This document shows, one piece after another, positions 19,301 to 28,912 of a stretch of DNA of 64,000 nt (positions are counted from its first letter, which is position 1; every line of letters starts with the position of its first letter). The notes beneath the pieces are model-generated. The model searched no databases, was not told the DNA's origin, and was given only the letters and a program-made list of their open reading frames with translations. Location of the stretch: assembly GCF_003610495.1 (NCBI RefSeq), contig NZ_RAPK01000010.1, positions 1 through 64,000 of the forward strand. Direction: 5' to 3'. The translations under genes and the position numbers were made by a program. This stretch comes from Sinobaca qinghaiensis (GTDB taxonomy: Bacteria; Bacillota; Bacilli; Bacillales; Marinococcaceae).

Positions 19301-20587
19301 ATGAATACAAATGACTTGAGCAGTTTTAATAATTATGAATCTGAAGTAAGAAGCTATGTTAGAGGATTTCCTACTGTGTTTCACAAAGCAAAAGGCTACA
19401 AGCTCTGGGATATGGATGGAAAAGAGTATGTAGACTTTTTCTCCGGTGCAGGTGCTTTAAATTATGGACATAATGACGAAAAAATGAAGCAGAAGGTTAT
19501 TGAATATATTCAGGAAGACGGCGTTATTCATTCGCTGGATATGGCTTCAAAAGCAAAAGCTGAATTTCTGGAAGCTTTTCACGATATTATTCTTAAACCA
19601 CGCAGCCTGGATTATAAAATAATGTTTCCAGGGCCAACCGGCACAAACACAGTGGAAGCTGCACTGAAGCTTGCACGCAAAGTTACCGGCAGAACAAATG
19701 TGGTCAGCTTTACCAACGGTTTCCACGGTATGACAATCGGTGCCCTTTCCGTAACAGGTAATGCATTTAAGCGTAAAGGCGCAGGAATTCCGTTAAATCA
19801 TACTGTATCTATGCCTTACGATAAATACCTTGGTGCAAATGACCTTGGTCTTGAATATTTTGAGCGTTTCCTCGAAGACGGTGGAAGCGGGCTTGATAAG
19901 CCTGCAGCGGTTATTCTGGAAACGGTACAGGGTGAAGGCGGCCTTAACGCTGCACGCATGGAATGGATCAAAGAAGTAGACCGCATATGTAAAGCACATG
20001 ATATCCTTCTTATTATTGATGACGTTCAGGCAGGTGTTGGAAGAACCGGTACGTTCTTCAGCTTTGAGCCGGCCGGCATTAAACCGGATATTATCTGCCT
20101 TTCCAAATCTATTGGAGGAAACGGTTCTCCGCTTGCTCTTACTCTTATTAAACCGGAATACGATAAGTTTGCTCCAGGTGAGCATAACGGAACATTCCGC
20201 GGAAATAACCTGGCATTTGTAGCTGCTACGCAGTCGTTCCAATACTGGAAAGATGATGCGCTGGAGAAAAATGTTCAGACAAAAGCAGAGCGTATTCATG
20301 CTTTTCTGGAAAAAATGATAAGCGAATATCCTGAATTAAAAGGCTCCCATAGAGGACGCGGCTTTATGCAGGGCGTATTCTGTAACGTCGAAGGACTGGC
20401 TGATAAAATTACGGACAAATGCTTTGAACATGGCTTAATTATGGAAACAGCCGGACCGAACGATGAAGTATTTAAACTCTTCCCGCCGATTACTATTGAC
20501 GACGAAGGGCTTGAAACAGGATTAAAGCTGCTTGAACAATCTATTAAAGATACGGTATCTTCAGAGAAAGATGCTGTTACCTCTTAA
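19301..20587 (+). CDS. ectB: Diaminobutyrate--2-oxoglutarate aminotransferase EctB
   Basis: PLP aminotransferase converting aspartate-4-semialdehyde and glutamate to L-2,4-diaminobutyrate, the first step of ectoine synthesis, 428 aa. The [10 protein letters not shown] start, [13 protein letters not shown] phosphate-binding stretch, [11 protein letters not shown] and the PLP lysine in [10 protein letters not shown] mark the EctB subgroup of class III aminotransferases. A good AAGGAGGAG site precedes the ATG. A gap of about 116 bp separates it from ectA, with no clear terminator. Confidence 0.96.
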   Translation: MNTNDLSSFNNYESEVRSYVRGFPTVFHKAKGYKLWDMDGKEYVDFFSGAGALNYGHNDEKMKQKVIEYIQEDGVIHSLDMASKAKAEFLEAFHDIILKPRSLDYKIMFPGPTGTNTVEAALKLARKVTGRTNVVSFTNGFHGMTIGALSVTGNAFKRKGAGIPLNHTVSMPYDKYLGANDLGLEYFERFLEDGGSGLDKPAAVILETVQGEGGLNAARMEWIKEVDRICKAHDILLIIDDVQAGVGRTGTFFSFEPAGIKPDIICLSKSIGGNGSPLALTLIKPEYDKFAPGEHNGTFRGNNLAFVAATQSFQYWKDDALEKNVQTKAERIHAFLEKMISEYPELKGSHRGRGFMQGVFCNVEGLADKITDKCFEHGLIMETAGPNDEVFKLFPPITIDDEGLETGLKLLEQSIKDTVSSEKDAVTS

Positions 20588-20642
20588 TAAACAGTCCACA
20601 GCTTTATCATAACTAATACCAATATTAATGGAGGCACTAAAC

Positions 20643-21029
20643 ATGAAAGTAGTAAAACTAGAAGACGTTCTTGGAACAGATCAAGAAGTAGATGATGGCA
20701 ACTGGGTCAGCCGCAGACTCATTTTTAAAAATGATAATATGGGCTATTCTATTAACGACACGATCATTCGTGCCGGCACTGAAACACACATCTGGTACCA
20801 GAATCACCTCGAATCTGTATACTGCATCGAAGGCGAAGGTGAAGTAGAAACTATCGCTGACGGTAAAGTTCACCCTATCAAAGCAGATACGCTATATGTT
20901 CTTGATAAAAATGATGAACATCTGCTTCGTGCAACTTCCGATATGAGAATGGTATGCGTGTTTAATCCTCCGCTTACCGGACGTGAAGTACACGATGAAA
21001 ATGGTGTATACCCTGTAGACAACAGCTAA
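20643..21029 (+). CDS. ectC: L-ectoine synthase EctC
   Basis: Cupin-fold ectoine synthase, 128 aa, closing N-gamma-acetyl-diaminobutyrate to ectoine by water loss. The [16 protein letters not shown] region, the metal-binding [15 protein letters not shown] strand ([11 protein letters not shown]) and the C-terminal [16 protein letters not shown] are characteristic. The ATG at 20643 follows ATGGAGGC, better than the in-frame ATG at 20628. No ectD hydroxylase follows, so 5-hydroxyectoine is not expected from this locus. Confidence 0.96.
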   Translation: MKVVKLEDVLGTDQEVDDGNWVSRRLIFKNDNMGYSINDTIIRAGTETHIWYQNHLESVYCIEGEGEVETIADGKVHPIKADTLYVLDKNDEHLLRATSDMRMVCVFNPPLTGREVHDENGVYPVDNS

Positions 21030-21038
21030 TTATAATGC

Positions 21039-21073
21039 AAAAGAGACTTCCTCTATGGAAGTCTCTTTTTTTT
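21039..21073 (+). terminator. ectABC terminator, copy 1
   Basis: AAGAGACTTCC and GGAAGTCTCTT flank the loop TCTAT, followed by eight T. The core GACTTCC-TCTAT-GGAAGTC recurs 270 bp downstream. Confidence 0.9.
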
Positions 21074-21306
21074 AGAGTGTTGAGAAAGACAAAAAATAGG
21101 TATTTTTATACAAAACCCTTACAGGAGTGCTTTCCGCAGGCCATGCCTCAGCTAAAAAGGAAAAAAACAACTTCTTTAGCTTCACCGATGGCTGTTCTGC
21201 TGGAGTCACTCCTGTTTGTTTTTCTTCTTTTCATACAAGAATTTAAAAATATGCGAGATCATGCCATGTATAGGTATACAAAATGGAATAGTTTATCGGC
21301 AATCTA
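21074..21306. repeat. Spacer with a Bacillaceae-type intergenic repeat
   Basis: Between the two terminator copies lies non-coding sequence whose middle (about 21119-21215) is bounded by ACAGGAGTG and its complement CACTCCTGT. Its left half reads GCTTTCCGCAGGCC-x4-CCTCAGCT. I recall similar GCTTTCCGC/CTCCTG elements scattered in intergenic regions of salt- and alkali-loving Bacillaceae. A partial second copy lies at about 59778-59817. The ORF spanning both terminators is not a gene. Confidence 0.6.
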
Positions 21307-21342
21307 CAAAAAAAGACTTCCTCTATGGAAGTCTTTTTTTTG
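21307..21342 (+). terminator. Terminator, copy 2 of the ectC hairpin
   Basis: AAAAGACTTCC and GGAAGTCTTTT with the same TCTAT loop and a T run. It is the same core hairpin as behind ectC, 270 bp further on. It may now also serve the converging ald gene. Confidence 0.85.
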
Positions 21343-21416
21343 CTTGTAAAAGCTCATTATTATATATCTTCACATCATACATTTTTGCAGCTTTTGTTCT
21401 TTTATTAACTGTTTGT

Positions 21417-22547
21417 TTATGAATGGGTCTGCAGATTTAAAGCTTCGTAAGGGTCGGCATATTCGTAGCCTAGATCTTTAGCTACCGCTTCATAGGTCAC
21501 ATACCCATTAGCTGTATTAACACCTTTTTTCAAGGCATCGTTTTCTTTGACTGCCCCGGCAATTCCTTTAGAAGCAATTTGAAGCGCGTAAGGCATTGTC
21601 ACATTGGTAAGCGCCTGGGTGGACGTTCTCGGAACAGCACCCGGCATATTCGCTACTGCGTAATGAACCACGCCATGTTTAATATACGTCGGGTCATCAT
21701 GGGTGGTAATTTTGTCGGCTGTTTCAATAATACCGCCTTGATCCACCGCTACGTCCACAACAACGGAGCCTTCACTCATCGATTGAATCATTGCTTCCGT
21801 TACGAGTTTAGGTGCTTTTGCGCCGGGAATAAGCACTGCGCCAATTACTAAGTCAGAGCTTTTTACTGCTTCCATGATGTTTAATGGATTGGACATTAGT
21901 GTCTGAATTTCCCTGCCGTACAAATCATCAATTTCACGCAGCCTCACCGGACTCAAATCGATAATCGTAACATCAGCTCCTAGCCCTACAGCTACCCTGG
22001 CTGCATTCAACCCGACGATCCCGCCGCCGATCACGGTAACTTTTGCACGCTGCACCCCTGGAACACCGGAAAGAAGAATGCCTTTCCCGCCTTTTGTTTT
22101 TTCAAGAAACTGGGCCCCAATTTGAGTAGCCATTCTGCCTGCTACTTCACTCATTGGCGTTAAAAGAGGAAGCGTCCTGTTCGTTTCCACCGTTTCATAG
22201 GCAACTGCCGTTACTTCATGCTTTACCAGCGCTTCTGCAAGTTCCGGTTCTGCGGCAAGATGAAGATACGTAAAAAGCAGAAGACCTTTCCGGAAATACT
22301 GGTATTCCTCCTCCAGCGGTTCTTTTACCTTCATCACCATTTCTGCCTTGTTCCATGCTTCTGCTGCTGAATGAACGATTTCCGCTCCTGCTTCCCGGTA
22401 ATCAATATCTGTAAATCCACTGCCTTCTCCGGCAGATACTTCAATTAATATGCTGTGGCCACTTTTCGTTAAACTCATAACTCCTGCCGGCGTAATGGCT
22501 ACTCTGTTTTCATTGTTCTTAATTTCTCTAGGTACACCGATAATCAT
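21417..22547 (-). CDS. ald: Alanine dehydrogenase
   Basis: NAD-dependent enzyme interconverting L-alanine with pyruvate and ammonium, 376 aa, used in alanine catabolism and sporulation in Bacillus. The signature [17 protein letters not shown] opens the protein. Active-site K75 (MKVKEP) and H96 (TYLHLAAE) and the NAD motif [13 protein letters not shown] are present. GGGGGTC precedes the ATG. It lies downstream of adeR, a predicted activator of ald, on the same strand, with a terminator between them. Confidence 0.95.
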   Translation of the reverse strand: MIIGVPREIKNNENRVAITPAGVMSLTKSGHSILIEVSAGEGSGFTDIDYREAGAEIVHSAAEAWNKAEMVMKVKEPLEEEYQYFRKGLLLFTYLHLAAEPELAEALVKHEVTAVAYETVETNRTLPLLTPMSEVAGRMATQIGAQFLEKTKGGKGILLSGVPGVQRAKVTVIGGGIVGLNAARVAVGLGADVTIIDLSPVRLREIDDLYGREIQTLMSNPLNIMEAVKSSDLVIGAVLIPGAKAPKLVTEAMIQSMSEGSVVVDVAVDQGGIIETADKITTHDDPTYIKHGVVHYAVANMPGAVPRTSTQALTNVTMPYALQIASKGIAGAVKENDALKKGVNTANGYVTYEAVAKDLGYEYADPYEALNLQTHS

Positions 22548-22625
22548 AAAAATGACCCCCTAAGATATATTTGTACAACCAGTATATCTATTCATTTATG
22601 AAAAATCTTCGTGTACTTTTGAAAA

Positions 22626-22666
22626 GAAAAAGCCGCCTGTTTGTGAAAAAACACAAACTTAGCTGC
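22626..22666 (-). terminator. Terminator after adeR
   Basis: On the minus strand GTTTGTG pairs with CACAAAC around a T6 loop, extended by an interrupted GC arm, and is followed by TTTTTCTTTT. It overlaps the adeR stop, so ald must have its own promoter in 22548-22625. Confidence 0.6.
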
Positions 22667-23882
22667 TTATGTACTCCCGCAAAGTAAATTCCATTAATAA
22701 GGAGAGTTGTTCATGAGGGTTTTTCGTGTTCATTTCAGTAATTTCTTCAATTCGCTTTATTCGATAGGCCATTGTATTGGCATGAATATGCATATGTTCT
22801 GCAGCCTTATTCACGCTCACAGACTGAAGAAAAACATATAATGTATTTAAAAGATCTGTATTATTTTTATTGTCATACACGATTAATTTGTTAATTACCG
22901 GATGAGGCAGAACATGAGATGCTTCATTCTCTGCCGCTGCTTCCAGGTATTTCAAATAGCCAAGCTGTTCAAACGTATATAAATGCTGCCGGGTCCACGT
23001 CAGCCGCCTCTGCATTCTTATAACCATCTGGGCTTCTTCATAGCTTTTTTTTATATGGGTCAGGGAAACCTCTCTGCCGCTTCCGATAAACTGCCGGGAA
23101 GAAAAACGTTCTTTAAGCAGCTGCAGCAGTTCGTCCATAAAGTGTTTCTCCGTATACCGTGAGGAATCGGCGGATGGTTCAACCAGCATAATCACCTGAT
23201 CGGCTGTCCTCGTTTGCAGCCACAGCTTAATTTTTTGAGATCCACGGGCTAAATACATAATGGACCGAAACATAATATCATCAATCGCTTCCTCTGATTC
23301 GAGTACGACGATTAATGATCGTCCCGGGGCTTTACCATGCCAGCGTTCAAATTGTTTCGTAATAGCGGGAAGGTCTTTAATATCATCAGTTAACAGTCTC
23401 CAGAAGAACTCTTCTTTACTTTTTTCCTGCTGCTTATTCTGCATATGCCGCTGCTGCAGTTCTTTTGCTGCTTTATCAGCCGCACTCTTGAGCAGTTCTT
23501 CCTGAACCGTTGAAAACGGGCTGTTTCCTTCGATAACCCAGATATATCCCATGATTTCCTGTTTCCGTCTGATGGCTATTGCCATTCTGTTGCCTAACCC
23601 TATGTCCTTGATCCGGGGAATAACGACCGGATCCACCTGTTTGTGAAGCGCCGGAATCACTCCATCTTTCCAGAGCCTGCTTATAACATTCTCCGGCACA
23701 CGTCTGCTCATAATGGTGGAAACCCTTGCTTCGTCTGAATAATCACTGTGCGTGCTGTAGGCCAGCAGCCTGTGGCCGGCATCTTCAATCGTCACAGGGC
23801 CGCCTAATATTCCGCTTATATAATCCGCAAACTCTTCAAGAGACTGAAATTTTTTTTGAAATAAAGAAGCATTGTCTTTCAT
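22659..23882 (-). CDS. adeR: PucR/CdaR-family transcriptional regulator, AdeR-like
   Basis: DNA-binding regulator, 407 aa. The N-terminal half looks like a sensory PAS/GAF-like domain (FADYISGILGGPVTIEDAGHRLLAYS, in pieces). The C terminus holds a PucR-type helix-turn-helix (VNKAAEHMHIHANTMAYRIKRIEEI, in pieces NKAAEHMHIHANT and YRIKRIEEI). In B. subtilis AdeR activates ald, and the neighbouring ald gene supports the same role here. GGAGGACCAGG precedes the ATG. It follows the PurM-like gene by 12 nt. Confidence 0.82.
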   Translation of the reverse strand: MKDNASLFQKKFQSLEEFADYISGILGGPVTIEDAGHRLLAYSTHSDYSDEARVSTIMSRRVPENVISRLWKDGVIPALHKQVDPVVIPRIKDIGLGNRMAIAIRRKQEIMGYIWVIEGNSPFSTVQEELLKSAADKAAKELQQRHMQNKQQEKSKEEFFWRLLTDDIKDLPAITKQFERWHGKAPGRSLIVVLESEEAIDDIMFRSIMYLARGSQKIKLWLQTRTADQVIMLVEPSADSSRYTEKHFMDELLQLLKERFSSRQFIGSGREVSLTHIKKSYEEAQMVIRMQRRLTWTRQHLYTFEQLGYLKYLEAAAENEASHVLPHPVINKLIVYDNKNNTDLLNTLYVFLQSVSVNKAAEHMHIHANTMAYRIKRIEEITEMNTKNPHEQLSLLMEFTLREYISS

Positions 23883-23894
23883 CCTGGTCCTCCT

Positions 23895-24614
23895 TTACGT
23901 CTGGATAGGATGAAAATGAGAACCGCACAGCTGGTAAATTTCATCTTCTTTGTGCTTGTCATAGCTTATAAGGATTGCTGATGAAGGTCCGCAGGATACG
24001 TATAAATTAACAGTGGAAAACGGAATATCTTCCGGAACCGTTCCTTCTCTTTCAATGAGTCTCTGCCAGTCATAGGCGATACCTTTGGAGCCGCCAGGTA
24101 CGATATCCCACACATGGTCGTGTTCAACGAGTACTTTAAACATGTGGAGAGGAACCATGTGATCGCTCAGTTCTAGTACGTCGTCTCCAGAAAGCGGCTC
24201 TCCAATAACAGCAAAGCCAAGGTGATCAATCGATGGCCTTTCGCGCCCTGCCATCCGGCTGTTGCCTTCTCCTATTACAGTAATGCCAAGAGAAGATTCC
24301 TGAAGCTCTATATTGGATTCCGTACTACCCGTTACCACTATATCCGGGTATCCGAGGGCCGTTGATGTTCTTGTTACTTCTTTTTCAATAGTACCCCAGG
24401 TGTTTTCATAACACCCGTTTGCTATCGTGACGGCAAAAGGAGAGCCTCCCCCGCTGAGCATTTCCATAAAAACCACTCGCATAGTCATGGATGCCAGCAT
24501 GTCATAGGAACATTTAACTTTATCGCCTTCTTTTTCCCCGATTCCGGCGGCAAAGTCTGAACTGATCGCTATCTTCTGGCCTGCCGGGGTATCTGCATAT
24601 TGAAAATTTCTCAT
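23895..24614 (-). CDS. PurM/ThiL-like ATP-binding protein (AIR synthase-related)
   Basis: Predicted ATP-binding protein, 239 aa. The pattern SYDMLASMTMRVVFMEML, GSPFAVTIANGCYE, VTGSTESN and SSLGITVIGEG is like the N-terminal half of the PurM/ThiL/SelD superfamily. It lacks the full C-terminal domain length of PurM. One possibility is a CblS-like alpha-ribazole kinase, which I recall as belonging to this fold, but no cobalamin gene is nearby. The AAGGAGGGC site is strong. It is 12 nt upstream of adeR, so the two are likely co-expressed. Confidence 0.6.
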   Translation of the reverse strand: MRNFQYADTPAGQKIAISSDFAAGIGEKEGDKVKCSYDMLASMTMRVVFMEMLSGGGSPFAVTIANGCYENTWGTIEKEVTRTSTALGYPDIVVTGSTESNIELQESSLGITVIGEGNSRMAGRERPSIDHLGFAVIGEPLSGDDVLELSDHMVPLHMFKVLVEHDHVWDIVPGGSKGIAYDWQRLIEREGTVPEDIPFSTVNLYVSCGPSSAILISYDKHKEDEIYQLCGSHFHPIQT

Positions 24615-24653
24615 GATAAGCCCTCCTTGTATATCTCTATTATACTCTTTCTC

Positions 24654-26057
24654 TTACTCATTTGAAGAGGAATAAAAAGTCGTTACTGCTTCTACCTGCG
24701 CTGTCTGCGGGAACATATCCACGGGCTGTACTTCCCCTATAGAAAAACCTTTTTCAAGAAGTACGCCGGCATCTTTTGCCAGTGTCGACGGATTGCAGGA
24801 AATATACACTAGTTTTTTAGGTTTTATTTGAGCAATCGTATCGAGAAAAACATCATCACAGCCTGTTCGCGGCGGGTCCACAAACACTACATCCGGCTGC
24901 CAGCCTTCCTGCTTCCATTGAGGCAGAAGTTTTTCAGCAGCCCCCTCATAAAATGTTAAATGGCTGAAGCCGTATGCGGCTGCATTTTCAGAGGCATTGT
25001 TGATGCTCGCTTTTTCAATATCCATTCCCCGGCCTTCTTTGGCCTGATCAGCCATCCATATTCCAATTGTTCCGCTCCCGCAGTAGGCATCTACAATCCG
25101 TTCTTCACCGGTCAGTCCGGCTGCCTTTTTTGCTTCATTATAAAGAACTATAGTCTGGGAAGGATTCAACTGAAAAAAAGCCTGAGGGGAAAGCGAATAA
25201 GAATAGCTTTCCAGCGTTTCGGTAATAATTTTACTTCCCCATAGATGTTCTGTTTTCTCTCCAAACACTGTAGAGGTTCTGGAAGGCTGAACATTCAGGA
25301 AAATCGATACTACTTCAGGAATCTCCTGTTTGATTCGGGAAATAACTTTTTTCTTATTGGGCAGGTCATCGCTTGAAGAAATAAATGTGAGCTGCGCCGT
25401 GTTTTCCGCTGTAGAAATACGGACCGCGATAGTACGAAGTCCATTTTTCTTTCGTTTGGCATCATATATAGGCAGATCCAGCTCTTTAATGACCGCTGCC
25501 GTTTTTTGGTTGATTCTTTCCACCAGCGGATGCTCCACCATACACCCCGTGCCGGTCAGATCAACCAGGCGGTGACTGTCAAGCGAGTACAGGCCGGCCG
25601 CTGTTTTCCCTTCTTTTTTTTGAAGCTGCCATTGGCTTTTATTCCGATAATGCCATGGGTCTTTCATTCCCTTTACTTCCTTAACCGTAACCTTATATTT
25701 TTTCGTATAGCGTTCAAATGCCTGGGCTACGATATCGCGTTTGTTTTCCAGCTGGCCTTTGTAGGAGATATGCTGAATCTGGCAGCCGCCGCATTGATCA
25801 TAAACCGGACATGGCGGCGATACCCGCTCTGGAGATGCTTTCCTGATTTTTTTCACTACTGCTTCCGTATAGTTTGGCTTCACCACGCTGATAGACGCTA
25901 CTATTTCTTCCCCGGGGAGAGCCCCTGCAACAAATACGGCCTTTCGTTTAAAAAAGCCAATACCTTCTCCATTGATACCTAATTTTTTTATAGTCAACGG
26001 GATTTCCTCATGCTTTTTCAAAAGCACATCTTTGGATGTTCGATTATGTTGTTTCAT
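24654..26057 (-). CDS. 23S rRNA (uracil-5-)-methyltransferase, RlmCD/YfjO type
   Basis: SAM-dependent RNA m5U methyltransferase of the TrmA/RlmD family, 467 aa. A TRAM RNA-binding domain occupies about residues 10-70. The iron-sulfur ligands C-x5-C-x2-C (CPVYDQCGGC) come next, and the methyltransferase domain has VDAYCGSGTIG and the nucleophile in ISCNPSTLAKD. I start at the ATG at 26057, 8 nt after GGAG, rather than the upstream GTG. B. subtilis yfjO-yfjP has the same neighbour pair, so this is probably the YfjO orthologue. The exact target uridine is not readable. Confidence 0.87.
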   Translation of the reverse strand: MKQHNRTSKDVLLKKHEEIPLTIKKLGINGEGIGFFKRKAVFVAGALPGEEIVASISVVKPNYTEAVVKKIRKASPERVSPPCPVYDQCGGCQIQHISYKGQLENKRDIVAQAFERYTKKYKVTVKEVKGMKDPWHYRNKSQWQLQKKEGKTAAGLYSLDSHRLVDLTGTGCMVEHPLVERINQKTAAVIKELDLPIYDAKRKKNGLRTIAVRISTAENTAQLTFISSSDDLPNKKKVISRIKQEIPEVVSIFLNVQPSRTSTVFGEKTEHLWGSKIITETLESYSYSLSPQAFFQLNPSQTIVLYNEAKKAAGLTGEERIVDAYCGSGTIGIWMADQAKEGRGMDIEKASINNASENAAAYGFSHLTFYEGAAEKLLPQWKQEGWQPDVVFVDPPRTGCDDVFLDTIAQIKPKKLVYISCNPSTLAKDAGVLLEKGFSIGEVQPVDMFPQTAQVEAVTTFYSSSNE

Positions 26058-26070
26058 ACGTTTCACTCCA

Positions 26071-26949
26071 TTAAGTCACTGATTCGGTACTCAGCCATAA
26101 ATATAAAGCTGCATAGCTTTCATAGGGGGCCCATCTCAATGCTTTTTTTCTAATCTCTTCTTCTGAAGGCTTGCTTTCCAATTCCAGCAGTTTTTTAAGC
26201 CCGTTTTGTATCCCAACGTCTTTAGCAGGCATTAAGTTAAGCCGGCCCAATCCAAATAAAAGAAAACATTCCGCAGTCCAGGGACCAATCCCCCGTAATG
26301 CGGTCAGGGTTTTAAACACTTCTTCAGACGTTTCTGTTTCCATACGCTCCAGATTTAACGATCCTTCAGCAATCTGTCTCGAGGTATCTATTACATATTC
26401 TGCTTTACGTCTGCTGAACTGCAGCTTCATCAGATCTGCTGTAGAGAGAGAAGCTGTTTTTTCAGGAGAGGGGTAAAACCATGCCCCGTCTGATCTTTCT
26501 CCATAACGCTCAACAAACCTTGTCGACAACGTATAAGCAAATGCCATATTAAGCTGCTGATGAATGATTGTTTTCATTAAACAGCCGTAAAGCTCAGGCT
26601 CTCTTACGAGCGGAACCCCTTTATAGGTTTCAAATAAAGAAGCAAGTTCTGTCCCTTCAAAATGGCGGGCCACATGTTCTAATGCTGTGTTAAGCGCAAA
26701 AGCCTTATATACAGCTTCCACTGCATTATCCTTTTTTTTCGCTGCTCCACTGATCATTATCCAATTTTCATTCTTCACTGTTTGAAAAGATATATCGAGT
26801 ACTTCCTGCCTTCCTTCTTCTTTATAAGGGAAAAGAATCCTATTATTATGCTGATCCACAAAATGAACAGGATCAGCTCCTGTTCTCTGCAGCATTCTTT
26901 TGTAATTGTATACAGGTTCAATTGCTGCTTCATATACCCATTGGTTCAT
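26071..26949 (-). CDS. DNA-3-methyladenine glycosylase II (AlkA/YfjP type)
   Basis: Base-excision enzyme removing alkylated purines, 292 aa. An N-terminal AlkA-like beta domain (residues 1-110) precedes the helix-hairpin-helix LTALRGIGPWTAECFLLF (in pieces TALRGIGPWTAE) and the catalytic aspartate in MPAKDVGIQ. The ATG at 26949 with TTGGAGGA is clearly the start; the longer reading adds 25 unsupported residues. It is upstream of the RNA methyltransferase by 13 nt. Confidence 0.88.
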   Translation of the reverse strand: MNQWVYEAAIEPVYNYKRMLQRTGADPVHFVDQHNNRILFPYKEEGRQEVLDISFQTVKNENWIMISGAAKKKDNAVEAVYKAFALNTALEHVARHFEGTELASLFETYKGVPLVREPELYGCLMKTIIHQQLNMAFAYTLSTRFVERYGERSDGAWFYPSPEKTASLSTADLMKLQFSRRKAEYVIDTSRQIAEGSLNLERMETETSEEVFKTLTALRGIGPWTAECFLLFGLGRLNLMPAKDVGIQNGLKKLLELESKPSEEEIRKKALRWAPYESYAALYLWLSTESVT

Positions 26950-27308
26950 TATAAATCCTCCAAAAATCCATCGTTCTATATTATAACATTTATACTGGTC
27001 TGCTAAGTTATTTGAACAAAGCATTTTAACTTAATATCTTTAATACTTTATACTAATAAAGTAATTTGACAATTCATTTTTTTCTAATTTTTTAACCTTT
27101 TTTTCAATAAAACGCTTACTATGCTGGTATTAAACGATATTTTTTTTTGTAATTATTATCTTTGTAAGAAAATTAGTCATAATTTTTAAGATTAAATGTT
27201 TCAATTATAATAAATAGCCGCTATAATGTACGTTGTGTGTTATGAAACATGCACTAATTCTGAATATTTCTATATATTCAATAATTACTTATTAGGAGGA
27301 TACTACAT
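26950..27308. other. AT-rich divergent intergenic region with abgT promoter
   Basis: About 360 very AT-rich bases separate alkA (minus) and the AbgT gene (plus). A plus-strand candidate is TTTCAA (27199-27204), 17 bp, TATAAT (27222-27227). A catabolite-response-like sequence AATAAAACGCTTACT is at 27106-27120 with two mismatches to the cre consensus. I see no gene or RNA structure here. Confidence 0.5.
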
Positions 27309-28844
27309 ATGGCAGACTCTGCTAAAAAACGCGGGCTGCTGCAGCGCTTTCTCGATATTGTTGAAAAATCAGGAAACAGGCTGCCGCACCCTATTACTCT
27401 TTTCGCCATTCTGGCTGTAATTGTCGTTTTTCTTTCAGCTATTCTATCAGCTACTGGAATTTCTGTTGAAGATCCGGCCGCTCCGGGAGAAACGATTGGT
27501 ATTACAAGTCTTTTATCCAGTTCGGGAATTGTTTATTTATTTGAAAGCATGGTTGATAACTTTATTAACTTTGCTCCCTTAGGCGTCGTGCTTGCTACCA
27601 TGATTGGTATAGGTATTGCCGAGAGAACCGGGTTAATCAGCGTGCTCCTTCGTTCCTTTGTTTTCTCTGTCCCAACAAGACTGCTGACGGCAGCTTTAGT
27701 ATTCGCCGGGATCATGTCGAGTGTAGCATCTGACGCAGGCTATGTGGTGCTTCCGCCACTGGGAGCTATGCTGTTTGCTGCATTGGGACGTCATCCATTA
27801 GCCGGCCTCGCAGCAGCCTTTGCCGGGGTATCGGCAGGCTTCAGTGCCAACCTGCTTTTATCCGCTACAGATCCAATGCTTGGAGAGTTAACTATGCAGG
27901 CAGCGGCAACAATTGATCCTGCTTATGCAGATACGATGAACAATGCAATGAATTATTACTTCATCATCGTTTCTACTTTTTTCCTGACTATCGTTGGTAC
28001 GATTGTCAGTGAGAAGATTGTTGAACCCCGCCTTGGAGAATACAAGGGAGACTACCGCGAAACGATTGGCAAAGCAACATCTGAAGAGAAAAAAGGCATG
28101 ATCTGGGCCGGTGTTTCTTTTCTTATAACAGCTGTTCTGCTCGCTTTTCTCGTGGTACCGCAGAACTCGCCGCTTCACGGTGAACCCGGCGATTTCGTTG
28201 CCACTTCTCCATTCATGAGTTCCCTTGTTGTAGCGATTTTAATTCTTTTCTTTATTCCCGGAGTGGTTTATGGAATTGTTACTAAATCCATCCGCAACGA
28301 TAAAGACGTAGCCAACCAACTCTCTGAGACGATGGCTTCCATGGGGATGTTTATTGTTCTCGCGTTTACTGCCGGACAATTTGTCGCCTATTTTAATGAA
28401 ACCAACATGGGACTGGTCTTAAGTGTATATGGCGCCGAGTTTCTGCAAAGCATTAACCTGCAGGGAATTCCGCTTTTAATTATGTTTATATTAATTACCG
28501 GGTTTATTAACTTATTTATTGGAAGCGCGTCTGCGAAGTGGGCTATTATGGCTCCCGTATTTGTTCCGATCATGATGCAGCTCGGCTATTCTCCCGAATT
28601 AACCCAGATGGCCTATCGTGTTGCTGATTCATCAACAAATATTATTACTCCGCTTATGACGTATTTTGCCATTATTATCGCATTTGCTCAAAAGTATGAT
28701 AAGAAAATGGGAATCGGTTCGCTTATCTCTGTTATGCTGCCGTACTCGCTCGTTTTCCTTGTCACCTGGTCCATCCTTCTCATCGTATGGATGCTGCTCG
28801 GTCTTGACTTAGGACCCGGCTCGCCTATAAATTACGACGGTTAA
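27309..28844 (+). CDS. AbgT family transporter
   Basis: Multi-pass membrane transporter, 511 aa, of the AbgT family (p-aminobenzoyl-glutamate uptake or antifolate efflux, depending on the member). Start SGNRLPHPITLFAILAV, SDAGYVVLPPLGAMLF and the C-terminal DSSTNIITPLMTYF block are diagnostic. About ten membrane segments are evident. No abgAB hydrolase genes accompany it. GGAGGATACTACAT precedes the ATG. Substrate is open; other possibilities are dipeptide-like amidobenzoates or drug export. Confidence 0.88.
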   Translation: MADSAKKRGLLQRFLDIVEKSGNRLPHPITLFAILAVIVVFLSAILSATGISVEDPAAPGETIGITSLLSSSGIVYLFESMVDNFINFAPLGVVLATMIGIGIAERTGLISVLLRSFVFSVPTRLLTAALVFAGIMSSVASDAGYVVLPPLGAMLFAALGRHPLAGLAAAFAGVSAGFSANLLLSATDPMLGELTMQAAATIDPAYADTMNNAMNYYFIIVSTFFLTIVGTIVSEKIVEPRLGEYKGDYRETIGKATSEEKKGMIWAGVSFLITAVLLAFLVVPQNSPLHGEPGDFVATSPFMSSLVVAILILFFIPGVVYGIVTKSIRNDKDVANQLSETMASMGMFIVLAFTAGQFVAYFNETNMGLVLSVYGAEFLQSINLQGIPLLIMFILITGFINLFIGSASAKWAIMAPVFVPIMMQLGYSPELTQMAYRVADSSTNIITPLMTYFAIIIAFAQKYDKKMGIGSLISVMLPYSLVFLVTWSILLIVWMLLGLDLGPGSPINYDG

Positions 28845-28872
28845 TTATTTATCTATCAGACATATTCATATT

Positions 28873-28912
28873 AAAAAGGAGCAGTCCATCGCGGACTGCT
28901 CCTTTTTTTTAT
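28873..28912. terminator. Bidirectional terminator after the AbgT gene
   Basis: AAAAAGGAGCAGTCC pairs perfectly with GGACTGCTCCTTTTT around ATCGC. It is shared with the converging phosphatase gene. Confidence 0.9.

Noticed and set aside
21035-21349. 104-aa plus-strand ORF behind ectC
   Set aside because: It begins and ends inside the two copies of the terminator hairpin and translates a repeat element; there is no ribosome binding site.
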